DNA of 27,825 nt from positions 3,188,208 to 3,216,032 of the forward strand of contig NZ_CM002139.1 in assembly GCF_000454545.1 (NCBI RefSeq). Reading direction: 5' to 3'. Both the position numbers and the translations under genes were made by a program. How positions within the stretch are numbered: the stretch's first letter is position 1; every line of letters starts with the position of its first letter. This DNA comes from Xanthomonas cassavae CFBP 4642. Lineage in GTDB: Bacteria; Pseudomonadota; Gammaproteobacteria; Xanthomonadales; Xanthomonadaceae. The notes under the pieces are model-generated. The model saw only the letters and a program-made list of their open reading frames with translations, was not told where the DNA came from and did no database searches. This document shows, piece after piece, positions 1 to 5,352 of the stretch.

Positions 1-1475
1 TGGTACTACTTCCGCGTCGATTTCCCGCATGACGGCCCCAGCGTAAAGGGCACCTTTACAGGTGGTCACGTCGCCAGCGCGTCCGAGTTCAAGAAGCGCC
101 TGATCTCCCTGGCTGCCGGCGCCATGTTCACCGGTACCGGCCACCAGCTGGACCGTCTGATCGAAGAGCAGACCGAAGCGATCAAGACGGTGGACGCCAT
201 CGACTTCGTTGGCTACAGCAAGGAACACCGCGCCTACCTGCTCGGCGATATGGCCGTGCGCGACGGCGAGCTGGTGACGGCCAACGAAGAGGACTACTTC
301 GAGTTCGACAAGCTGCGCTTGAAGACCACGCAGAAGTCCATCCGCTTGGAGATTCAGCGCGACGCTGAGGCGTTCCGCGTAGATTGGCTGCCGTGGCTTT
401 GGCAGTGTTTCGGCACGCACGGCATGGTCGCCATGACGTTCTGGTTTGGCTCGTTGTTCGCCGAGCAGATCCGCGCCGGCCACAAGAGCTTCCCATTCCT
501 CGAAGCCACCGGCGAAGCAGGCGCCGGCAAGACCACGCTGCTCACGTTCCTGTGGAAGCTGCTAGGCCGCTCGGACTACGAGGGCTTCGACCCGGCCAAG
601 TCGTCCAAGGCTGGCCGCGCACGTGCCATGGGCCAGGTGTCCGGCATGCCCGTGGTCCTGCTGGAAGCCGATCGCAGCGAGCCAGACAAGGCGCACTCAA
701 AGACGTTCGAGTGGGACGAACTGAAGGACTTTTTCGGCGGCGGCACCCTGGCAACACGCCCTTTCGCGGCACGATCGTCATCACTCAGAACGCTGCGGTG
801 GATGCCAGCGAAGCGATCCTGACGCGTATCGTGAAGCTGCACTTCAAACGGCCGCAGGTCACCACCGAAAGCCGAATCGCGGCCGACAACCTCAACGCGC
901 TGCAGGTCGAAGAAGTCAGCCACTTCCTCGTGCGTGCCATACGCCAGGAGCGCGCCATCCTTGATCTGTTCGCTGAGCGGGTGAAGGTGTTCGAGGCCAA
1001 GCTACGCGGGCAACAGGATCTGCGCCTGGAACGTGTCATCAAGAACCACGCCCAGATGCTGGCGCTGTTCGACTGTCTGCGCCTGGTTATCACCATCCCG
1101 GACGACATGGTCGAGCATACGCGGCTCGCGTTGTTGGACATGGCCCTGGAACGGCAGAAGGCGATCAGCGCCGACCACGCGATGGTCAACGAGTTCTGGG
1201 AGGTCTACGAATACCTCGAAGCCACAGGCCACGGTAAAGCCGTCGTCAACCACAGCCGCGACGCGCAGCGTATCGCGATCAACCTCAATCACTTCGCTGC
1301 GCGGGCCGCGCAATTCAGTCAATCCGTGCCCGATCTCAAGGTGCTGCGTGCGCTGCTCGGTGACTCGCGCCGGCACAAGTTCATCGGCGCGAACGTGGCC
1401 GTCAACAGCGCTGTCCTTAAGGACGAGCTGACCGGCGTCGGCACCACCGTGAAGTGTTGGGTGTTCGCCAAATGA
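1..1475 (+). pseudogene. DUF927-type replication ATPase (primase/helicase C-terminal part), frameshifted, 5' end outside window
   Basis: The reading frame is open from base 1 (no start in the window) and reads as a DUF927-like ATPase. A Walker A motif GEAGAGKTT lies at 511-537, followed by a Walker B-like strand VVLLEAD and a sensor-like VITQNA. DUF927 modules usually follow a TOPRIM primase domain in phage and plasmid replication proteins, so a role in element replication is inferred. Frame 1 stops at 822, but the family-like sequence continues in frame 3 from about 760 to a stop at 1475, so one base appears missing near the CCC run at 759-761. Either the gene is inactivated, or there is a sequencing error, or the ribosome slips: the heptamer C CCT TTC at 759-765 fits the X XXY YYZ pattern for -1 frameshifting. 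The C-terminus ends in KCWVFAK, as does the KilA-N protein downstream. Confidence 0.8.
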
Positions 1476-1594
1476 CCGGATCCGCCAACGCTGGGTGCCG
1501 CCTCATATATGAGGAATCTCTCAGCACCTACACCATCCGCTCAAAGGGCAAAGCCGGAAATCCGGCTTTGGCCCTGCTGGAAGCTGCCGCATGA
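1472..1594 (+). CDS. Possible 40-residue small protein, ATGA-coupled at both ends
   Basis: An ATG at 1472 overlaps the stop of the DUF927 gene as ATGA, and the 40-codon frame ends in a TGA at 1592-1594 that overlaps the ATG of the KilA-N gene in the same way. The predicted product starts MTGSANAGC and ends LALLEAAA; I recognise no family. The double ATGA overlap and the absence of any other start support a translated coupling peptide. Against this, the frame spans a strong hairpin and a perfect palindrome, and its upstream GGGTG is a weak ribosome site. The same 19-base sequence, with one mismatch, precedes the ATGA at 2382. Confidence 0.35.
   Translation: MTGSANAGCRLIYEESLSTYTIRSKGKAGNPALALLEAAA
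1501..1514. promoter_or_regulatory. Perfect 14-bp palindrome CCTCATATATGAGG
   Basis: The 14 bases are fully self-complementary and lie 77 bp upstream of the KilA-N start codon. A symmetric AT-centred site of this kind fits a dimeric repressor operator, but it could also matter as RNA. Its halves CCTCAT and ATGAGG match the TCCTCATG / CATGAGGA pairing segments of the C4-like region about 1 kb downstream. No bound protein can be named from sequence. Confidence 0.35.
1546..1574 (+). other. Strong hairpin before the KilA-N gene
   Basis: AAAGCCGG (1550-1557) and CCGGCTTT (1562-1569) are perfect inverted arms around an AAAT loop. GGGC and GCCC extend the stem with one bulged G, giving about 12 pairs. 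No T-tract follows on the plus strand, so it is not a standard intrinsic terminator. It may be an mRNA stability or translation-control structure; it ends 16 bp before the ATG at 1591. Confidence 0.5.
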
Positions 1595-2385
1595 ACAACG
1601 AGCTGTTGCCCCCCGTTCTCTGCATCGCGAATCTGCAGATCCGCCGCGATGCCGCTGGCCGTTACTGCCTCAACGATTTGCATCAGGCCGCGGGCGGAGA
1701 GGATCGCCATAGTCCTAACCGCTTCACGCGGGCCATCACCTTCCAGAGTCTGGTCACCGAGCTAACGCCAGAAATGGCGTTTGCGCCCTTCGAGTCGATG
1801 AGGGGCGGCATGGCGCCGGGTACCTACGTCGTCAAGGAACTTGTTTACGCCTACGCGATGTGGATCTCGCCACGCTTCCATATTGAGGTCATCCGCGCCT
1901 ACGACGCCCTGGTAACTGCCAGCTCGGGTAGCGCCGGTCGCGCACCAGCCGCCGCAACTGCAGCGCTTCACCAAGCCCGCATGCAAGCAGTCGCTCGGCT
2001 TTATCGCGCACGCCATCCGGCCGAGCAGGTAGCCCTGCATGCGCAGGCCACACAGCTTTCCCTGGCGCTGGATCTGCCTCGACCCGCGCTGCCGGCGGCG
2101 GTCGTCGCCCTGCAGAACGGCCAGGAGACGCTGGCAAGGTTCTGGCTGGCGGTCGATGCCGGCCTGTCCGCCGGGCAGTTGCAAAACCACGCTCGCCGCA
2201 ACGATGTGCTGGCATTCAACCTGCCTCAGGTCAGGCAATACGCTGCCCGAAGCGGCATCGCGTTGCCCGAATCCACCGCGCTGACCGGCGCGCTTCGCTC
2301 TTGTCCGCGACTGCTGCACGTCAATCGTGCCTACAACAGCCCGGCCATCGGGCGCGCAGTCAAATGCTGGGTGTTCGCCAAATGA
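1591..2385 (+). CDS. KilA-N domain protein (phage antirepressor-like)
   Basis: 264 residues. The N-terminal ~110 residues fit a KilA-N DNA-binding domain: a short beta region (LQIRRDAAGRYCLNDLHQAA), then the characteristic YVVKELVYAYAMWISPRF and a following IEVIRAYDAL segment. KilA-N proteins occur in phages and related elements as antirepressors or regulators, so a regulatory DNA-binding role is inferred. The C-terminal half is rich in Ala, Leu and Gln, is probably helical, and is not recognised. The start at 1591 is preceded by GGAAG and overlaps the stop of the small upstream frame. The final KCWVFAK is identical to the end of the DUF927 protein. The gene lies immediately upstream of the C4-like leader. 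Confidence 0.8.
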   Translation: MNNELLPPVLCIANLQIRRDAAGRYCLNDLHQAAGGEDRHSPNRFTRAITFQSLVTELTPEMAFAPFESMRGGMAPGTYVVKELVYAYAMWISPRFHIEVIRAYDALVTASSGSAGRAPAAATAALHQARMQAVARLYRARHPAEQVALHAQATQLSLALDLPRPALPAAVVALQNGQETLARFWLAVDAGLSAGQLQNHARRNDVLAFNLPQVRQYAARSGIALPESTALTGALRSCPRLLHVNRAYNSPAIGRAVKCWVFAK

Positions 2386-2924
2386 GCACGTTTCCTCGTG
2401 TTGGAAGTTTTGGGAAATTTTCGTTGACTTCTGCCCTGGAGCGGAGCAACTATTACTGCGTCGCCGCACAATCGGCGACCGGGATTGGCGTCCCGGAACA
2501 TGAGGCGCACCAGCGCCCATCGATCGATGCATGGCGCTTTTTTATTGCCCGCATCGACGCGGGCGTATACCGGCCATCTTTATGGCGGGCGGTGCGCGGG
2601 GGCCGCAAGGCCCACCGGTCCTCATGCCGGCACGCCAACCGCGTACCGTCCGTCACCCCGATTGGCGTCGGGATGACGGATTTCCCCAAACATGAGGAAA
2701 CCCGCATGTCTTACGACGCTAAAGAAGCGCCGGCCAACGCCGCGCGTCAGATCGCCCATTATTTCGGCCTGATCGCCGACACCCTCGACTGGAATCACAC
2801 CGCCTGGCTCGCCCTGCAGGCGAAACTGCAGGCCATGGGCAAAGCGCCCGAGGCGCTGACCTTGGCCGATGTCGAGGCCGCCATTACCAGCATCAATGCC
2901 GACCTGGCCGAGGTTCGCCAGTGA
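2382..2924 (+). CDS. Possible Ash-family-like long form of the following gene (180 aa)
   Basis: An ATG at 2382 overlapping the KilA-N stop opens a frame that stays open through the whole structured leader and runs in frame into the 72-residue gene at 2706. The extra 108 residues contain two similar stretches, TGIGVPEH and TPIGVGMTDF, which are the translation of the repeated RNA element ATTGGCGT. This resembles what I recall of the Ash family of phage proteins, commonly annotated over such regions, but I cannot confirm it here. The frame crosses a strong intrinsic terminator at 2512-2543, which argues that much of this sequence acts as RNA. I regard it as either a true long isoform or an open frame maintained over a regulatory RNA. 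Confidence 0.3.
   Translation: MSTFPRVGSFGKFSLTSALERSNYYCVAAQSATGIGVPEHEAHQRPSIDAWRFFIARIDAGVYRPSLWRAVRGGRKAHRSSCRHANRVPSVTPIGVGMTDFPKHEETRMSYDAKEAPANAARQIAHYFGLIADTLDWNHTAWLALQAKLQAMGKAPEALTLADVEAAITSINADLAEVRQ
2461..2697 (+). ncRNA. C4-like antisense RNA / attenuator leader
   Basis: Two 6-bp-stem, 6-nt-loop hairpins stand in tandem at 2461-2478 and 2479-2496; others lie at 2547-2564, 2573-2586 and 2600-2613 (GGGCC-GCAA-GGCCC). A long hairpin at 2650-2679 has stems CCGTCA/TGACGG and CCCGA/TCGGG and the same TTGGCG loop as 2479-2496. TCCTCATG (2619-2626) followed by ACGCCAA (2632-2638) is complementary in antiparallel order to TTGGCGT (2485-2491) plus CATGAGG (2499-2505), and to TTGGCGT (2662-2668) plus CATGAGGA (2691-2698). 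The last site contains the Shine-Dalgarno of the gene at 2706. This matches the a'/b' versus a1/b1 and a2/b2 layout of P1/P7 C4 RNA and P4 immunity RNA. The pairing is seen directly; the function is inferred. A TTGACT at 2424-2429 could be a -35, but the -10 is poor. Confidence 0.55.
2512..2543 (+). terminator. Intrinsic terminator inside the leader, with competing hairpin
   Basis: AGCGCCCAT (2512-2520) pairs with ATGGCGCT (2531-2538) with one bulged C around a 10-nt loop, and is followed by six Ts (2538-2543). This is a classic Rho-independent terminator. The upstream bases GGCGC (2504-2508) can instead pair with GCGCC (2513-2517) across an ACCA loop, which would prevent the terminator. GG of that competing arm overlaps the b1-like segment CATGAGG (2499-2505), so antisense binding there would favour termination. 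Confidence 0.7.
2706..2924 (+). CDS. Small element protein, translation probably controlled by the C4-like RNA
   Basis: 72 residues starting MSYDAKEA. ATG 2706 is preceded by CATGAGGAAA, a good GAGG ribosome site eight bases upstream. The product is short, acidic and probably helical (AARQIAHYFGLIADTLDW; LADVEAAITSINADLAEV), with no catalytic motif and no recognised family. Its Shine-Dalgarno is the b2-like target of the antisense segment TCCTCATG. In P1 the corresponding position is held by icd, a cell-division inhibitor, but I see no evidence for that activity here. It overlaps the next gene by four bases (GTGA). Confidence 0.7.
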   Translation: MSYDAKEAPANAARQIAHYFGLIADTLDWNHTAWLALQAKLQAMGKAPEALTLADVEAAITSINADLAEVRQ

Positions 2925-3208
2925 GCCGGCGCGACATGCACAAGGCCTTGCGTGTGGCCCCAGGCGTCTACCTGCTTCTGCAGATACGAAAGACCGACGT
3001 GCTGGCCGAACTGTACGCAGATGGCCTGCATGATCGCGCACCGGTCATGTTCGCCTGCAGCGCAATCGAAGACGCTTGCGAGTTGTTCCCCGTCGACGAC
3101 AGCACTGGCCTGGTCATCGGCTCGTTGCACGTGGTCATGCCGGAAGCCGAGGCCGCCGCGCTGCTGGAATGGGTGATCGAGCGCATGCCCGCATTGGAGG
3201 TGGCTTGA
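2921..3208 (+). CDS. Hypothetical small element protein
   Basis: 95 residues, starting at GTG 2921, which overlaps the previous stop as GTGA and has GAGG seven bases upstream. ATG 2936 is an alternative start. The sequence reads as a compact alpha/beta protein (VYLLLQIRKTDVLAELYADG, LVIGSLHVVMPEAEAAALLEWV). No motif or family is recognised. Its stop overlaps the next start by one base, so it belongs to the same translationally coupled string. Confidence 0.65.
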   Translation: MSRRDMHKALRVAPGVYLLLQIRKTDVLAELYADGLHDRAPVMFACSAIEDACELFPVDDSTGLVIGSLHVVMPEAEAAALLEWVIERMPALEVA

Positions 3209-3480
3209 TGGACGCCGCTCGCCAACACGCACAGCTGCCGGAAGACGCTGACTTCTCGATCAGCGAAGAAGAGCAATATCGCCTCTGGCGCGCGTACCAC
3301 GCGGCCGCATTGCTTGCCGCACTGACCAACGATATCGCGATCGAAGCAGGCATCAATCACGACGGACCAGCAGCAGTGGCCGAGTACATCCGCCACGAGC
3401 TGCTGGATGTCCTGAATGGCGCGCAGCGCCTGCGTGAGCCTGACCCCAGCATTCCGCCATCCGGCGCCGACCTGATCTAA
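3208..3480 (+). CDS. Hypothetical small element protein
   Basis: 90 residues, beginning MDAARQHAQL. The ATG at 3208 shares one base with the preceding TGA and has GGAGG at 3196-3200. I rejected the longer upstream frame because it lies inside the previous gene. The middle is helical and Ala-rich (LWRAYHAAALLAALTNDIAIEAG), and the C-terminus is Pro-rich. It has no recognised domain. A 7-bp hairpin follows the stop. Confidence 0.65.
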   Translation: MDAARQHAQLPEDADFSISEEEQYRLWRAYHAAALLAALTNDIAIEAGINHDGPAAVAEYIRHELLDVLNGAQRLREPDPSIPPSGADLI

Positions 3481-3500
3481 CCCGCACCAGCGGGCCGGCG

Positions 3501-3520
3501 GGCGGTGCTCGAACACCGCC
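3501..3520 (+). other. Hairpin between small genes
   Basis: GGCGGTG (3501-3507) and CACCGCC (3514-3520) are perfect arms around a CTCGAA loop, in the only sizeable gap (77 bp) of this gene string. No T-run follows, so it is more likely an mRNA processing or stability structure than a terminator. Confidence 0.4.
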
Positions 3521-3557
3521 CCAAGGCCCTCCACCAACGCAACTCAGGAGAGTCGAT

Positions 3558-3983
3558 ATGCAACAGCACACTGGAACACGTCCAGCCGCGGCAGCACGTC
3601 TGCTGGCTTCAGGCACCGGACCCGGCCCGGAGGCTACCACGCCGGCCGTCGTCGCCTACGATCGCGGCATGGGCGATTGCTCGGCCACCATCACCCTGCA
3701 TGTCACGCATGGTTCGGTGGTGGTTACTGCCGCGCTGAACATGGGGTCATTACGCGAGGCCCGCCAGTCGTGGGAGCGGCGTCGCGGCTCCGGAGGCGGC
3801 TGGAAGCTCATCGAAGGCCCCCGCCTGTGGACGGCTGCAGAGGACTCGATCAGCACGGAGCTGGCCGAGTTCATGGACGGCCTGGACTTCCCGTTCGACT
3901 TGGCCAACATGCTGCCGCGTCGCCCGACTGCCGCCGCCGAGGCAGCGATCGCCGCTGCTGCGCTGGAGGTGGCCCATGCTTAA
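3558..3983 (+). CDS. Hypothetical element protein
   Basis: 141 residues from ATG 3558, with AGGAG about six bases upstream. A low-complexity Pro/Ala/Thr-rich N-terminus (about residues 1-35) is followed by a likely beta-rich core (SATITLHVTHGSVVVTAALN) and an acidic segment (STELAEFMDGLDFPFDLANML). No family is recognised, and no signal peptide or membrane segment is visible. Its last codons overlap the next small gene by eight bases. Confidence 0.65.
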   Translation: MQQHTGTRPAAAARLLASGTGPGPEATTPAVVAYDRGMGDCSATITLHVTHGSVVVTAALNMGSLREARQSWERRRGSGGGWKLIEGPRLWTAAEDSISTELAEFMDGLDFPFDLANMLPRRPTAAAEAAIAAAALEVAHA

Positions 3984-4152
3984 TTTGGCCCTGAGCTTGA
4001 TCGCGCCAACGATCGGCGGCGCGCTGTTGTATCGGCTGTGGCTCACGCGCCCCGCGCGCATCGCTCACAGCGGGCTGGCGGTGGGACAGATCCCGCAGCG
4101 GTTACGTCGTCGCGGTGCCATGGCTGTGCGCCGGACGTTGACGCATGGCTAA
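3976..4152 (+). CDS. 58-residue putative inner-membrane small protein
   Basis: The ATG at 3976 has GGAGG at 3965-3969, overlaps the previous stop by eight bases and runs to TAA at 4152, overlapping the next start by eight. The product begins MLNLALSLIAPTIGGALLY, a plausible single transmembrane helix, followed by a strongly basic tail with RLRRRG and VRRTL motifs. This gives a topology with the tail in the cytoplasm if the helix is inserted N-out. The coupled position and good ribosome site support a real gene; the function is unknown. Confidence 0.6.
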   Translation: MLNLALSLIAPTIGGALLYRLWLTRPARIAHSGLAVGQIPQRLRRRGAMAVRRTLTHG

Positions 4153-4420
4153 GTCGATCGTGGTCCACGGGCCAATGGGTAGCGGCAAGACACTCAATGC
4201 TGACGCAATCCGCCAGGCCTACAGCCTGAAGCGCGTGGTGGAGTTGGACGAGCGACTGCAGCGCAAGGGTGATGACTGGCAGCTGGCCCAGCACGACGTG
4301 CTCATGCTGACCAATGATCGGTTGCTGGCCGAACTGACGGCGCAGCGTCTGCGCATTGAAGTGGTAGCCATCGCCGACGCGCGTGTGCGCCTTGGCGCTG
4401 CTTGGAGGTCACCACGATGA
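4145..4420 (+). CDS. Miniature P-loop protein
   Basis: 91 residues. A clear Walker A motif, GPMGSGKT at residues 9-16, follows a first beta strand (SIVVHG). A possible Walker B-like strand is DVLMLTND, at about residues 50-57. The protein is far shorter than ordinary P-loop NTPases and has no obvious lid or sensor regions, so it may be a stand-alone nucleotide-binding core or a partner of another element protein. It overlaps the upstream membrane peptide by eight bases and the next gene by four (ATGA). Confidence 0.65.
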   Translation: MAKSIVVHGPMGSGKTLNADAIRQAYSLKRVVELDERLQRKGDDWQLAQHDVLMLTNDRLLAELTAQRLRIEVVAIADARVRLGAAWRSPR

Positions 4421-4662
4421 CGCTCGATCGCGTGATTGCTGTGAGCCGAGCGGCGCAGCACTACGGTGGCCCCGGCCCGTTGTCGACGGGCGAGGCCTTG
4501 ACAGCTGCGCTGGTGCTCAATCGACACGACTGGCTTGCGGACATGGACTACACCATCGCCCAGGCGCTTGATCGGATTGACGAGGATTCCATCGCGCATT
4601 TGCGCGAGGCCGAGCGGGCAATCGGGGACAACGCTAGGGAAGCGGGGGGAGACCACGCATGA
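4417..4662 (+). CDS. Hypothetical small element protein
   Basis: 81 residues from ATG 4417, which forms ATGA with the previous stop and has GGAGG at 4403-4407. The five-residue extension to a TTG at 4402 was rejected because it would consume the ribosome site. The product is helical and acidic (TGEALTAALVLNRHDW; IAQALDRIDEDSIAHLREAERAIG). No domain is recognised. It overlaps the following gene by four bases. Confidence 0.65.
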   Translation: MTLDRVIAVSRAAQHYGGPGPLSTGEALTAALVLNRHDWLADMDYTIAQALDRIDEDSIAHLREAERAIGDNAREAGGDHA

Positions 4663-4931
4663 CACAGCGCGAGATATCGCACCCTGAGCCGCTGCCCGCC
4701 TGCAGGGCCGGTCACGCCGGCCGGCACATCGCGGACGGCCGCCGCCTGCAGGCCGGCGGCGGGCACCTCATCGAATGCCCGTGCGGGCGCACCAAAAAGC
4801 ACGCTGCCTTCGACGAGGCGCTGGCCGATTGGAAGCGGATGCACCGCATTCGTGTGCCACGCCAGACGGCACCAGCCGACAGCAACGTGGTGCAGCTCGG
4901 GCTGCGCCTTCGCGGAGGCGCCAGCCAATGA
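4659..4931 (+). CDS. Small Cys/His-rich protein, possible zinc binder
   Basis: 90 residues from ATG 4659 (ATGA overlap upstream, GGGGGAGA ribosome site). Cys15, His19, His23, His36, Cys40, Cys42 and His48 cluster within 35 residues (CRAGHAGRH ... ECPCGRTKKH), which would fit a small zinc-binding fold. Small zinc-finger proteins are common in phage early regions. The residue pattern is seen directly; metal binding is inferred and no family is named. It overlaps the next gene by four bases. Confidence 0.6.
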   Translation: MTQREISHPEPLPACRAGHAGRHIADGRRLQAGGGHLIECPCGRTKKHAAFDEALADWKRMHRIRVPRQTAPADSNVVQLGLRLRGGASQ

Positions 4932-5134
4932 GCGATGAGGACACGGAAGCCCACCGGCGCCAGTGCGAGGCGCGCTACTGGCTGCGGCAGGGCTACACCG
5001 ACGCCAAGTCGGTCGGCCTGCTGCAGCAACTGGTCGCCGCCAAGCGCGGCGACCAAGCGGCACAGGATCTGCGCGAGGAAATGCCGGAACAGTGGAAGAG
5101 CCGTCAGCAGTGGCAGCGGGACCAGCTGCTATGA
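4928..5134 (+). CDS. Hypothetical small element protein
   Basis: 68 residues beginning MSDEDTEAHRRQCEARYWL. ATG 4928 overlaps the previous stop as ATGA; longer upstream frames were rejected as they run through the zinc-binder gene. The protein is highly charged and helical, with many Gln and Arg (EQWKSRQQWQRDQLL). The second half resembles a short helical DNA- or protein-binding peptide, but no family is assigned. It overlaps the following gene by four bases. Confidence 0.6.
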   Translation: MSDEDTEAHRRQCEARYWLRQGYTDAKSVGLLQQLVAAKRGDQAAQDLREEMPEQWKSRQQWQRDQLL

Positions 5135-5352
5135 CGGGGCGAATCCTGCATTTCGCCGACCTGCAGCGCATCTGCTCACCGGACGGGCCGGCGCCACGCC
5201 TCGTGGTGGTCTGCCGTTGGGCAGACCGAGAGGGCATCCGCTACCGCTACGACCGCAAGGGCCGGATCTGGACGACGATTGATGCTGTGAACGCCGCGCT
5301 CGGCATCACCGAGCCTGCGGCCAACCAAGAAAATGCCATGGAGCTGATCTGA
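5131..5352 (+). CDS. DUF4224-like protein next to integrase (excisionase-like HTH candidate)
   Basis: 73 residues from ATG 5131, overlapping the previous stop as ATGA. The arrangement LQRIC ... CRWADREGIRYRYDRKGRIW followed by TIDAVNAALG is that of DUF4224-type small proteins, where a winged-helix-like segment ends in a DALxxALG-type tail. Such genes typically sit directly upstream of phage integrases. A recombination-directionality (Xis-like) or regulatory role is inferred from that position only. Its stop overlaps the integrase start by one base, so the two are probably translated together. Confidence 0.65.
   Translation: MTGRILHFADLQRICSPDGPAPRLVVVCRWADREGIRYRYDRKGRIWTTIDAVNAALGITEPAANQENAMELI

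Noticed and set aside
2424..2456. TTGACT with TATTAC as promoter of the C4-like RNA
   Set aside because: The spacing is 21 bp, too long; the alternative AACTAT at 18 bp is a poor -10. A promoter is expected here but I cannot place it.
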